Positions 7,361 to 16,036 of a DNA stretch of 27,929 bases are shown one piece after another. The position numbers were made by a program, and so were the translations under genes. The stretch is from Armatimonadota bacterium. GTDB lineage: Bacteria; Armatimonadota; UBA5829. The notes under the pieces are model-generated. The model was not told the origin of the DNA and did no database searches. It worked only from the letters and a program-made list of their open reading frames with translations. The stretch covers positions 1-27,929 of the forward strand of contig JAMCYN010000048.1 of NCBI GenBank assembly GCA_023474015.1, written 5' to 3'. Within the stretch, counting starts at the first letter, position 1. Each line of letters starts with the position of its first letter.

Positions 7361-8428
7361 ATGGCAGTGCAAGCGCAGACCGGCAGACCGGTCGATAGAA
7401 GAGTATATGAAGATGAACTCTCGGAATGGCTGCCATCGAAGATATTCGATTGCCATGTCCACGTGAGTGTGCCTCGAGACCACGAGGTCTTCAGTGAGGC
7501 GCGTTACAGAGAGTTATGGCCGCTGGAAATTGGAATATGCCAGACTTGGCGGCAGAAGAGATTGAACCATCAGCTCCTCTTTCCCGGCCAGGAGGTAGTC
7601 TCGCTTGTCTTTGGAGAGGTGCTTCGTGAGTTTGACATCGACGCCGAGAACCAGTACGTGTTCCAGGGCATATCGGACCCCGAGCAAAACGCCTACGGAC
7701 TCTATGTCATGCGCCCTGAGTGGGACGCATCGAAGCTGAAAGAGGCAATGGCCAAGGGTTTTCTAGGGATGAAACCTTATCCGGACCTCGCGCCACAGAG
7801 AACGCAGGAAGTGAGCATATTCGACTTTGCTCCCAAGACGCACCTTGCCGCGCTGGACGAGGCTGGCGGAGTCCTGATGCTCCACCTCCCTCGGGCCGGT
7901 CGGCTGGCGGACCCGGACAACATAAGTGAACTGCTGGAGATATCAGACAGATATCCACGCATCAAACTCATAGTCGCGCATGTTGGCAGAGCATACTGCC
8001 TTCCTAATGCCGAGCGGGGGCTGCCGCATCTGGCGAACAGGGAGGGCATATACTTCGATATTACGGCTAATCTGAACGCCGAGGTGCTGCAATACGCTCT
8101 GGAGATGGTGGGTCCGGATCGCCTGCTGTTCGGCAGCGACTTGCCACTCCTGATGATGCGTGGAGTTCGCGAGCACGTAGGCGAGGAATACATCAACTAC
8201 ACCGACGGTCTCTACACGTGGAACACGCGGAGAAAGAGTCCGGAGGAAGAGGCGGACTACACGTTCTACGTCTATGAAGAGTTGAGAAGCCTCATCAAGG
8301 CGTGCGAACGGTCGGGCTGCGGTGTGCAGGCGTTCGAGAAGATCCTCTACTCGAACTGTGCGGCCCTGTTAGGCAAGTGCGAGACGGTCCGCGAGTCCGC
8401 CACGGCGGACATCACTGGAAGACTCTAG
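7361..8428 (+). CDS. Amidohydrolase-2-like metal-dependent hydrolase
   Basis: 355 residues from the ATG at 7361; GAGAGGAG lies about 11 bases upstream. An in-frame ATG at 7331 would overlap that ribosome site. The amidohydrolase TIM-barrel metal motifs are visible: FDCHVHVS (His32, His34), LMLHLPRAG, LIVAHVGRA with a conserved His, and RLLFGSDLPLL with the catalytic Asp near the C-terminal side of the barrel. Family members hydrolyse or decarboxylate small cyclic or lactone substrates, which in sugar loci are often sugar lactones. There is no signal peptide, so it acts in the cytoplasm. It sits between two secreted-protein genes that differ from it in character. The substrate cannot be named. 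Confidence 0.85.
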   Translation: MAVQAQTGRPVDRRVYEDELSEWLPSKIFDCHVHVSVPRDHEVFSEARYRELWPLEIGICQTWRQKRLNHQLLFPGQEVVSLVFGEVLREFDIDAENQYVFQGISDPEQNAYGLYVMRPEWDASKLKEAMAKGFLGMKPYPDLAPQRTQEVSIFDFAPKTHLAALDEAGGVLMLHLPRAGRLADPDNISELLEISDRYPRIKLIVAHVGRAYCLPNAERGLPHLANREGIYFDITANLNAEVLQYALEMVGPDRLLFGSDLPLLMMRGVREHVGEEYINYTDGLYTWNTRRKSPEEEADYTFYVYEELRSLIKACERSGCGVQAFEKILYSNCAALLGKCETVRESATADITGRL

Positions 8429-8497
8429 AGGCAATCTTACCCGCGACTATCGCGGTGTGTGCTGGCAAAGTGGCAGGCAAGTAACAGGAGGAGAACT

Positions 8498-9223
8498 ATG
8501 ATCGGGTGTAACGGAAGGAAATCGGGCTTCACGCTCATCGAGCTGCTTGTAGTAATCGCGATAATCGCGGTGCTCGCCGCTATTCTTTTCCCGGTGTTTG
8601 GAGCGGCCAGGGAAAAGGCCAAACAGTCGGCGTGCCTGTCCAATCTGAAGCAGATGGCTAGCGGGTTAAATATGTACCTGCAGGACAACTCGGACACCTG
8701 GCCCATGCTCTACTGGAGTTACCAGGCGCCTTCGGGCTGGGAGCCTCTGGACGCGAACGGCGGTTTCATCGGATGGGACCAGATGATATCGAAGTACGTC
8801 AAGAACCGCAGCGTTTTCATCTGCCCCGGCAACCTCATGACATGGTCCGGGAACAAGAAAGTCCGCTATCAGATTACCAATTATATGTACAACGCGTATC
8901 TCGGCATGAGCCTGTGCGATAACGGCGGCAACCCGTCGTATCCCAATGCGCCTCGCAAGGAGTCGGACGTGGCGAGGCCCACCAAGACAGTCTGCCTCAG
9001 CGACGGGGGCATCGACGACTGGGCACGCACTTTCATGGCCGGAAATGACGGGCAGTTTCTTCCGAAAGGTGCCCAGGGAGCCAGGGCCGGCACTAGCCCT
9101 CAAATCAAGGTGACCCACAACCACGGCGGACAGTTCATATTTGCCGACTGCCACGTTTCCTGGCAGGACGTGAGCAACTGGAAACCGAGTATGTGGTATC
9201 CGATGCCGAGTTTCAAACCGTAG
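8498..9223 (+). CDS. Type II secretion/type IV pilin-like protein (DUF1559-like, prepilin N-terminus)
   Basis: 241 residues, with the ATG at 8498 preceded by AACAGGAGGAG. The prepilin peptidase site is [12 protein letters not shown]: cleavage after Gly10, Phe at +1 and Glu at +5. A long hydrophobic helix and the stretch [15 protein letters not shown] follow, then [24 protein letters not shown], the typical form in Armatimonadota. The C-terminus [16 protein letters not shown] resembles the H-x9-DG region of DUF1559 proteins, but Cys replaces the usual Gly after Asp. It would be processed by PilD and inserted in a pseudopilus or displayed at the surface. Such genes occur in many copies per genome next to exported carbohydrate proteins, as here. 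Confidence 0.92.
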   Translation: MIGCNGRKSGFTLIELLVVIAIIAVLAAILFPVFGAAREKAKQSACLSNLKQMASGLNMYLQDNSDTWPMLYWSYQAPSGWEPLDANGGFIGWDQMISKYVKNRSVFICPGNLMTWSGNKKVRYQITNYMYNAYLGMSLCDNGGNPSYPNAPRKESDVARPTKTVCLSDGGIDDWARTFMAGNDGQFLPKGAQGARAGTSPQIKVTHNHGGQFIFADCHVSWQDVSNWKPSMWYPMPSFKP

Positions 9224-9287
9224 ACGCTATATTAGACTTATATGGACATTGAGAGAGAACACTCAAGAGATTGCGAAAGGAGTAAGA

Positions 9288-11117
9288 ATGATGAGATCAT
9301 TGGAGACGCGAACTAGACTGATGCTGGTGACTTTTGTGCTGGTGGCCCTGATTGCGGCCCCGTGCACATGTTCGGGCGCCAACCTGCTGACGAACCCGGG
9401 CTGGGAGACGAGTTTGGTGAACGTACAGCCGCCGTGGATCAGTCCGTACGTAAACGGAGGCTGGACCTACATAAAGACTGACGGTTCCGGCAACTACTTC
9501 TGGAGAGAGTCGGAATGCACCGGCTACAGCACGGGACCTCTATATCACGAGGGATCGCAGGCCTTGCGCGTGGAGTCGAACTGGCCCTCGGCTACTGCGA
9601 TGCAATGGCAGGCATATCAGGATGTGGGCATTACGGGCGGACAATCGTTCACGGCTTCGGCGTGGGTAGTGACCGTGGATGATGTCAACGGAACCGGCTG
9701 GGGTTTCGGCAGTACATCCGATGATTGGGCCGGCGTTGTTGTCGAGGAGCTGAACTCTTCCGACGCCGTGATAGCGACTCATCAGGCCGGCTTCACCAAT
9801 GCCGTGCCTACCTACCGAGAGGCCACGGTGACATTTGAAACGCTGGCCGCCGCCGTCAAACTTCGCTTCAAGGTGAGCGCGCTGATGCATGGCAATTACA
9901 CTCAGGGCCATGTCTCGTTCGACGACACCTCCCTTGTCACGGCCGCTGGTCCTCCTCCGCCCTCCAATGTCCTGGTCGGCCAATGGACATTCGACCACTA
10001 TGGCGGCACGGGGCCGCTCGAGAACAAGGCACCCGGCGTGACCTGGAGCACGTTGGCATACGGTGGATACGGCGGCAAAGTGTCGAATGGCTCGCTGGTC
10101 CTGCCCACTTGGTACAATCCGAGCAACTCCACTTACTATCAGTCCTATGCCCGCACGATGCTCCAGACGGATCTCGGACCCAGCGGCTACTTCCAGGACA
10201 GCACCGTGGTCATCTGGATCAAGTGGCCCGGCTATGACCCGTCATTCAAGGGTTGTCTGACTACCCTTGCGAAGTTCCCGACAACGGAATGGTCGGCACC
10301 GGAGATGAAGACACAGGAGACCATACTGCACGTGCCTGCCGATACGTTTGCGGATGGAACCAGATGGGGTTCGTTCCGCTCGTGGGAACAGTGGTGGCCG
10401 GTGCCTGGCGGAACATTCCAGCAGTATAGTCAGTGGGCCAGGCCGGGCACGCCTTATCCCGACACGCCGACTGACAAGTGGGTGAAGATCGCTCAAGTCA
10501 TTTCGGTCGATGATCACACCATTCCCGATGGTACCGTTACTCCCACTGGCAAATGGCATCTCACGATGTATGGCGACTTCGGAGACGGCAACGGGTTGGT
10601 GCAAATCGGTGGAACGGCGAGCTGGCCTTACAGTTGGTCCTGGGTCAACTTCTTCGGCCAGGCCGGAAGTAACTGTCTGGAGAATCCCGCGACCGGGCCG
10701 CGCTATGATGGCTTCGGACTTATGGATTGGCAGAACTGGGTAACCCCTCAGGCCGAGGGACAGATCGAGTTCGACGAGGCCAGAATATACTCTGGCGTGC
10801 TGACCAGGGATGAGATTGCGGCGCTCGCTCCTGTGACCGGGCGCACCGTAGGCTCCAGCACCAAGGCCTTGTATGACCCGCTCGCGCAGCTTGGCGCTAA
10901 GATGGCTGACTGGACCCTGTGGGGCAAGGTCACGCCTCTGGACCCGCCGGATGAAGACAACTTCAGCCTCGATGACGGATCAGGCAAGCCGGTCCAAGTC
11001 TTCTATCCGGGGCACGGCCTGATCGGTGGCGAGTTTGTCACGGTTACAGGCAGCGTGGAGTTCAACGAACTCGGCGGACCGATACTGAGGGCCGGGAGCT
11101 TAACGATTCTAAACTAG
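9288..11117 (+). CDS. Secreted LamG-domain protein with N-terminal carbohydrate-binding-like module and C-terminal OB-like module
   Basis: 609 residues from the ATG at 9288; a second ATG follows at once at 9291, and AAGGAG lies at 9277-9282. A signal peptide (residues 1-31, ending near CSGA) leads into NLLTNPGWETS, the same module as in the PEP-CTERM protein at 6515. Residues about 220-520 form a concanavalin-like LamG domain beginning LVGQWTFDHYGG and ending IEFDEARIYSGVLTRDEIAAL, the standard LamG C-terminal pattern. The last ~75 residues (DWTLWGKVTPLDPPDEDNF to the end) resemble an OB-fold module like the one that begins at the left-edge glycosidase's window limit. No catalytic residues were seen and there is no PEP-CTERM tag. 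It probably binds glycans outside the cell. Confidence 0.85.
   Translation: MMRSLETRTRLMLVTFVLVALIAAPCTCSGANLLTNPGWETSLVNVQPPWISPYVNGGWTYIKTDGSGNYFWRESECTGYSTGPLYHEGSQALRVESNWPSATAMQWQAYQDVGITGGQSFTASAWVVTVDDVNGTGWGFGSTSDDWAGVVVEELNSSDAVIATHQAGFTNAVPTYREATVTFETLAAAVKLRFKVSALMHGNYTQGHVSFDDTSLVTAAGPPPPSNVLVGQWTFDHYGGTGPLENKAPGVTWSTLAYGGYGGKVSNGSLVLPTWYNPSNSTYYQSYARTMLQTDLGPSGYFQDSTVVIWIKWPGYDPSFKGCLTTLAKFPTTEWSAPEMKTQETILHVPADTFADGTRWGSFRSWEQWWPVPGGTFQQYSQWARPGTPYPDTPTDKWVKIAQVISVDDHTIPDGTVTPTGKWHLTMYGDFGDGNGLVQIGGTASWPYSWSWVNFFGQAGSNCLENPATGPRYDGFGLMDWQNWVTPQAEGQIEFDEARIYSGVLTRDEIAALAPVTGRTVGSSTKALYDPLAQLGAKMADWTLWGKVTPLDPPDEDNFSLDDGSGKPVQVFYPGHGLIGGEFVTVTGSVEFNELGGPILRAGSLTILN
9378..9584 (+). 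repeat. Copy 2 of a 207-bp near-identical block shared with 6602-6808
   Basis: Same reading frame and same position relative to the signal peptide as copy 1. The last 54 bases are identical between the copies. Confidence 0.9.
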
Positions 11118-11163
11118 CATTCGCTTATGAACGGTCGCGCAGAAGCCGCGATCGAGGAAAGTA

Positions 11164-11197
11164 GCGGCGGGCCGGCACAAAATGGCCGGCCCGCCGC
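11164..11197 (+). terminator. Very stable GC hairpin between the LamG gene and the symporter gene
   Basis: A perfect 13-bp stem (11164-11176 with 11185-11197, GCGGCGGGCCGGC and its complement) with an 8-base loop ACAAAATG. A short A/T-rich stretch (GCGATTTATG) follows rather than a true T-run. It probably separates the two transcription units. No consensus promoter for the symporter was found between here and 11240. Confidence 0.6.
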
Positions 11198-11239
11198 ACG
11201 CGATTTATGCAGGGCTACGTGGCAAGGGGGAACTGTGCC

Positions 11240-12805
11240 TTGAAGCTGGCGGGAATTGACGTTGGCATTTTCGCAATTTACATACTGGCTGTCGTCGTGC
11301 TAGGCTGGCTGGCGGCTCGCCAGGCAATCGGCACGAAGCGGGACTATTTTCTCGCTGGTGATAAGCTGCCTTGGTGGATGATCGGAGGCAGCATAATCGC
11401 CGCCAACATCAGCACACACCACTTCGTCGGGTGCATGGGAGTGGCCTACGCCCGGGGAATGTGCGCCATGAACATATCCTGGCCAGCCGTATTGGATGGG
11501 TTTGGCGTACTGCTTGTAGTGTTTCTACCATACTACCTCCGGAACGGCTTCTACACCATGCCCGAGTTCCTGGAGAGGCGCTACGGTGCCTGTTGCAGAA
11601 CGACCTATGCGGTCCTCATTCTGATCTCATACACGCTGATCGAAATCAGTTCTGTGCTGTATCTCGGCGCTATTGTCCTTAACTCACTCTTCGGCATTCC
11701 CATCATGTCGGGCATCATCGTGCTTGCCGTGTTCACCGGCACATACACCATCACGGGCGGCTTCAAAGCTGTGGTCTGGACCGAGATGCTGCAGCTTGGG
11801 GTGCTGATAATGGGGGGAATTACCCTGTCGATTCTGACGATCAAAGCAGTCGGAGGATGGCATGGGGTGATGTCTACCGCTCCCAAGTGGCATCTCATAA
11901 TGCCCGCGGGTGACTCGGACTTCCCGTGGACGATGTTCCTGGGCTCCGAATGGTGCATCGGGGTATTCTACAGCGCCACCAACCAGTTCATGGTCCAGAG
12001 GACTCTCGCGGCCAAGAACGAATGGCATGCGAGGATGGGGGTCGTTATGGCCTGCTATCTGACGGTGCTTCTTCCCCTGGTCTATATACTGCCGGGAGTC
12101 GTGGCCCCGATTCTCTTTCCGCATCTTCCTAGGCCGGACCTCGTATTCCCCACGCTGGTCCAGAACATCCTGCCGAAGGGGCTCGTCGGCCTTGTCATGG
12201 CTGGGCTCATAGCCGCCACGATGTCGCATGTCTCGGGGGCGATAAACTCCTCCACGACCATAGCCTGCGTCGACATCTACATCCCGTATATCAAAAAGGA
12301 CGCCACCGACGCCCAAGCCGTGAGGTTCGGCAAGCTGATAGGAATAGTGATCGTCCTCATGGGCATCCTCTGGGCCGGGGTTATGATCGCTCATTCCAAC
12401 AAGCCGGTGTTCTTGTATCTGCTCAACGCCTACGGCTACTTCACGCCCGGCATGACCACGATGTTCGTGCTCGGCATATTCTGGAAGCGGATGACCAAAG
12501 CGGCGGCTATGACCGTCGCGATCATGACAATACCGCTTTCCGCTGCATTCGAGCTGGTATTTCCTGGCCTATCGTTTTTCAACAGGACGGGAATCGTGTT
12601 CTGGCTTTGCATGCTGACGGCCGTTATAGTGAGCCGATATACGACGCCCAAGCCCGAATCCGAACTCGAGGGGCTGATCTGGAACAAGGAGAGCCTGGCT
12701 CTGCCAAAAGAACTAAAGCATATGTCGCGGGGGCTTCGGAACCCGGCCCTTTGGTACGGCATCATAGCCGTGATTGTTGTCTTGCTCTATATACGGTTCC
12801 ACTAG
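11240..12805 (+). CDS. Sodium:solute symporter family (SSS) transporter
   Basis: 521 residues from a TTG at 11240, favoured because AAGGGGG ends 9 bases upstream and it gives the usual short SSS N-terminus before IDVGIFAIYILAVVVLGWLAARQ. An ATG at 11207 adds 11 residues but has no ribosome site and lies just after the hairpin. About 13 hydrophobic membrane segments are visible. SSS-type features include GDKLPWWMIGGSIIAANIST (TM2 region), an ATMSHVSGAINSSTT segment lining the sodium site, and a long C-terminal tail ending in a final hydrophobic helix. Members import sugars, amino acids or other solutes with sodium. The companion gene 24 bases downstream encodes a secreted glycosidase-like protein, which suggests a sugar as cargo. 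Confidence 0.9.
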   Translation: MKLAGIDVGIFAIYILAVVVLGWLAARQAIGTKRDYFLAGDKLPWWMIGGSIIAANISTHHFVGCMGVAYARGMCAMNISWPAVLDGFGVLLVVFLPYYLRNGFYTMPEFLERRYGACCRTTYAVLILISYTLIEISSVLYLGAIVLNSLFGIPIMSGIIVLAVFTGTYTITGGFKAVVWTEMLQLGVLIMGGITLSILTIKAVGGWHGVMSTAPKWHLIMPAGDSDFPWTMFLGSEWCIGVFYSATNQFMVQRTLAAKNEWHARMGVVMACYLTVLLPLVYILPGVVAPILFPHLPRPDLVFPTLVQNILPKGLVGLVMAGLIAATMSHVSGAINSSTTIACVDIYIPYIKKDATDAQAVRFGKLIGIVIVLMGILWAGVMIAHSNKPVFLYLLNAYGYFTPGMTTMFVLGIFWKRMTKAAAMTVAIMTIPLSAAFELVFPGLSFFNRTGIVFWLCMLTAVIVSRYTTPKPESELEGLIWNKESLALPKELKHMSRGLRNPALWYGIIAVIVVLLYIRFH

Positions 12806-12828
12806 AGAAAGGGAGCGGCGTTATTAAG

Positions 12829-15780
12829 ATGAGAAATGCGGTTTGCATTCTAGGTGTAATCTTGGCTATCTGCTTGGCTGGGGCCACATGTGCCGGCACG
12901 ATGACACTGGACCTAAATGGAGTCAAGATAGGGCTCGACGAGCAGACCGGCGGGGTAGTCTCGCTGTCGTGCGAGAGGACGGGAACTGTCCTCAAGGCTG
13001 ATTCACAGTCGGCGGGCCTGCTGGACGTTGCGTATCCGGTGCGGTCATTTGCGGCTTTGCGCCTTGCCACCCGTTTCTCCAAGGCAAGGGTTGTCAAGGG
13101 CAACGGCGAAGTCACGATCATCTGGGACAAGCTCGGCCCCAGCCGTTCCAACGTGCCACTCCCCGAAGGATATGTAACCGCGCAAGTTAATCTCAAGGCT
13201 TCGCCCGACGGCAGGTCGGTGATAATGTCGTGCAGGATGGAAAACAAGTCTCAAGCATCCGTTGTGCAGACTATGTTCCCCGATCTTTGGGGCTTGCGCG
13301 CGTTCGCTGGCGAGAGGCAGACAAGTCTGTACGTCGCTAGACGGTCACTGCGCCCCTTCCTCGGAGACGTCAAAGATCCGTTGCGCACGCCGTTCTACCC
13401 GTCGATTGGAGCCAGTGCCTATTCCGCTCCCCCTGCCGATCCCCGTGCCTTGCGCAAGGTGGAACTAGCCGGTGCTGACGGCGGAATGACCATCTCCTGC
13501 GGCATAGACGCCGAGCTTCCCGATAGGTTGTTCGTCTACCGTAAGGAAGCTTCCCCCGATCAGGCGAGGCTGATGTGGGAGCATCAGGAGAGCATAGAGC
13601 CCGGCCAGACCTGGGAGAGTGGTGAGTATTGGCTGACTCTCTACTCCGGCGATCGAACCAATGGCCTGCCGCACGTGCGCAAGCTCACGACGAACGGCCT
13701 GGAGATTAGCATTGACGAGGAAACAGGCAACATTGTGCGGATGGCACACCCCGCCGCGGGCTCAATTCTAGCGGACCCTGACCAGGCTGGGGAGTTGGTC
13801 GCCGTTTCATCTTCGGCCAAAAGAGACGACGCCATGCTCTCTTCGAGGGACTGCAAACCCCGCATCGAGCAATCGGGCAGTACGATGAAGATTGTCTGGG
13901 ACGATCTCAAGTCCACCGACAGCAAGAGCGTGAGTTCTGATCTCAAGCTGACCGCCACCCCCGAGGGCGGGGCCAAGGCTACCTCAGATAAAGGTGAATC
14001 TGGCGACAACACCAGGGGCAAGGTAAGCGCCGAGGTCACGATCTTTCCCGCCCCGGACGGCAGGTCCACGGTTATGTCATGCACCGTCCGAAACGGACTG
14101 AATGTCCCCATAGAGTTAGCGCATTTCCCTGACCTTACCGGCCTCAGACCGATAGAAGGCCGCGACAACACCAGGCTGACTCTGCCACGCGTTACCTTCC
14201 AGCCGTTCGCTTCCAACTTCAGCCAGCAGCAGGGCACGTTCACGCACAATGAGGGGGGCTGGAAAGTGATACCACCCGGCGGATACTACCAGGCGATGTC
14301 TCTCAGGTGGCTGGACCTGGGCGGCTTCAAGAGCGGAATCAGCGTTTTCCAGAAGAAGTGGAGAAACTGGGCCACCGATAACACCGAGCCGCCGACAGTT
14401 CTGGCGCGAATCGGAGGCTCCTCATCGGACGAGCAGCGTATTTTGTGGGAGCATGACGTGCAGATCAAACCCGGTGAGACCTGGACGAGTGGGGAGTTTT
14501 GGTTCATCCCGCATGAGGGCGGATGGGCCAAGGGCATAGAGGTATTCAGAAAGTATGTGAAGCAGGTTGCCCCGAAGAGACAGCTTCCCTCCCACGTCAG
14601 AGACGGTCTGGGCTTCCAAACGATCTGGATGATCCCGCATCCCGTGGAAAATGATTCCGAAAAGGCCGCATTCAAGTATAAGGATATCCCGGCAATCGCC
14701 AGAGACGCGCGGGCCCACGGGCTCGACGAATTGGTCCCCTGGTTCTGGTCTCGGGACTTTGAGCTCCCCATCCCAACCATTGATGCGCTGGGGACACGAG
14801 ACGATTTTGCGGCCGGGGTGCGGGAGGCGAGGCGACTCGGTGTGAACGTGGCTGCGTTCATAAGCATCAGGGCCGTACGCGACCGACTCGCGCCCCGTTA
14901 CGGAGCGCCAAAGGCGACCGAGAGCTGGACTTTCCACCCGGACTTGATTCCAATGTTCCATGCGTATTATACCGACAGGCTGAACCTGATGGAGGGCACC
15001 CGGCCCACACTGGACAACAAGGTGTGGCTGCAGGACGTGAATGACGCCTTGTCTGAGTGGATCGGCCGTGGCGTGGCATCGTTCTGTTGGGACCTGTGGG
15101 CCCAGTCCCCAGAACTCGAGCGGTGCATCTCTAAAGTGAGGGACCTTGCCCGGTCGAAGTACCCCGAGTCCACGTTCTCCGGCGAATCATTGGCCGACGG
15201 CGGTCTTGAGACTGAAGTTCTGACCGACTACACGTGGAACTGGATCGACGAACCGAACTCCGACCCCATTCTGAGTGTCTTAAAAGCTCCCCGGCTCAAC
15301 TGCAATGTAGAAGGCCCAATGGCTGCCAAGATGGCGTTCATGTGCGGCAACTATCTGAACGTCTTTCCCAGAAAGCCCGACGCAGTCAACGGCACGTCGC
15401 TCATAAGCGAGATACCAGAGCTCTCCAAGGCCATCAAAGAATGCGCCTCGCTGCGCAAGCAGTTCCTGGACTACTTCGTCAATGGATATCTGATCGGTGA
15501 CAGCGTGCTGTTGGAGCCGACCGACGCCTTCGTGCGCGCGCATGTTCTCCGCGACAAGATGCTGGTATTCGTTCTAAACGATCAGGACAAGCCTCACGGC
15601 GTCCAAGTTAAGAGCAACCTCGGCTTGTGGCTCCCCAAGTCGGACAATTACCAGGTGAGCTATTACGATTCCACCGGTAAGGCGCTCGAAACCACCACCG
15701 CTCACGGGCCGGCATGGTCTGGAGCTACCCGTAACCTCGAGCCGGGTGAGATAGCCGTCTTCGAGATACAGGCCAAGTAA
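12829..15780 (+). CDS. Large secreted glycosidase-like protein with duplicated N-terminal module
   Basis: 983 residues from the ATG at 12829. GGGAG lies 13 bases upstream, a rather long spacing. Earlier in-frame ATGs fall inside the symporter gene and would put the signal peptide internally. A signal peptide (residues 1-22) is followed by two related halves. Half one (about 25-280) begins GVKIGLDEQTGGVVSL and contains SPDGRSVIMSCRMENK and FPDLWGLRAF. Half two (about 281-580) begins GLEISIDEETGNIVRM and contains APDGRSTVMSCTVRNG and FPDLTGLRPI. The C-terminal part (about 585-983) looks like a TIM-barrel plus beta-sandwich of the alpha-galactosidase-like type: DGLGFQTIWMIPHP, FCWDLWAQ near 751 and STFSGESLADGG near 783. 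It may correspond to the uncharacterised DUF6259-type glycosidases (weak recollection). Catalytic residues are not assigned. It is co-transcribed with the SSS symporter. Confidence 0.8.
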   Translation: MRNAVCILGVILAICLAGATCAGTMTLDLNGVKIGLDEQTGGVVSLSCERTGTVLKADSQSAGLLDVAYPVRSFAALRLATRFSKARVVKGNGEVTIIWDKLGPSRSNVPLPEGYVTAQVNLKASPDGRSVIMSCRMENKSQASVVQTMFPDLWGLRAFAGERQTSLYVARRSLRPFLGDVKDPLRTPFYPSIGASAYSAPPADPRALRKVELAGADGGMTISCGIDAELPDRLFVYRKEASPDQARLMWEHQESIEPGQTWESGEYWLTLYSGDRTNGLPHVRKLTTNGLEISIDEETGNIVRMAHPAAGSILADPDQAGELVAVSSSAKRDDAMLSSRDCKPRIEQSGSTMKIVWDDLKSTDSKSVSSDLKLTATPEGGAKATSDKGESGDNTRGKVSAEVTIFPAPDGRSTVMSCTVRNGLNVPIELAHFPDLTGLRPIEGRDNTRLTLPRVTFQPFASNFSQQQGTFTHNEGGWKVIPPGGYYQAMSLRWLDLGGFKSGISVFQKKWRNWATDNTEPPTVLARIGGSSSDEQRILWEHDVQIKPGETWTSGEFWFIPHEGGWAKGIEVFRKYVKQVAPKRQLPSHVRDGLGFQTIWMIPHPVENDSEKAAFKYKDIPAIARDARAHGLDELVPWFWSRDFELPIPTIDALGTRDDFAAGVREARRLGVNVAAFISIRAVRDRLAPRYGAPKATESWTFHPDLIPMFHAYYTDRLNLMEGTRPTLDNKVWLQDVNDALSEWIGRGVASFCWDLWAQSPELERCISKVRDLARSKYPESTFSGESLADGGLETEVLTDYTWNWIDEPNSDPILSVLKAPRLNCNVEGPMAAKMAFMCGNYLNVFPRKPDAVNGTSLISEIPELSKAIKECASLRKQFLDYFVNGYLIGDSVLLEPTDAFVRAHVLRDKMLVFVLNDQDKPHGVQVKSNLGLWLPKSDNYQVSYYDSTGKALETTTAHGPAWSGATRNLEPGEIAVFEIQAK

Positions 15781-15952
15781 AGAACCCGAGCAGGCTTGGC
15801 TGCGCGAGAGTTCCGCATGGCGCTCCACGCAACCTCTATGCGTGGTCCAGCATGTTAGAATATAACACCGGTGTTGCACCGGGCTGGTGAGCAGCGCTCT
15901 GTCGTGTGGTTGCACAACGGTCTAATACGCAATCAATAGCAATGGTTACCTC
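15781..15952 (+). other. Intergenic region with a small hairpin and a 12-bp palindrome
   Basis: A 7-bp stem CCACGCA/TGCGTGG (15825-15831 and 15839-15845) without a T-run may be a weak terminator for the glycosidase gene. The perfect palindrome AACACCGGTGTT (15864-15875) lies about 80 bases upstream of the promoter and could bind a regulator. No coding sequence was found here. Confidence 0.35.
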
Positions 15953-15981
15953 TTGACAATCTCTCCCGCATGAGATATCAT
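15953..15981 (+). promoter_or_regulatory. Sigma70-type promoter of the long sugar-utilisation operon
   Basis: A perfect TTGACA (15953-15958), a 17-base spacer and TATCAT (15976-15981). The start near 15988 gives a leader of about 49 bases. No comparable promoter was found between the following genes up to 26886. Confidence 0.8.
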
Positions 15982-16006
15982 GCCTAACATACGCAGCATG
16001 AGATAT
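15968..16006 (+). repeat. Direct repeats of GCATGAGATAT overlapping the promoter, possible operator
   Basis: Two exact 11-base copies start at 15968 and 15996, 28 bases apart. The first overlaps the -10 box and the second lies just after the predicted start. A partial third copy (CATGAGAGG) occurs at 16019-16027 and provides the ribosome site of the next gene. The position suits repression. Confidence 0.45.
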
Positions 16007-16036
16007 AACACAATCACACATGAGAGGTTAGTCTTC

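Noticed and set aside
11684..12394. A 236-codon minus-strand frame
   Set aside because: It is the complement of the SSS symporter gene. The sequence is rich in His, Asp and Arg without any recognisable motif.
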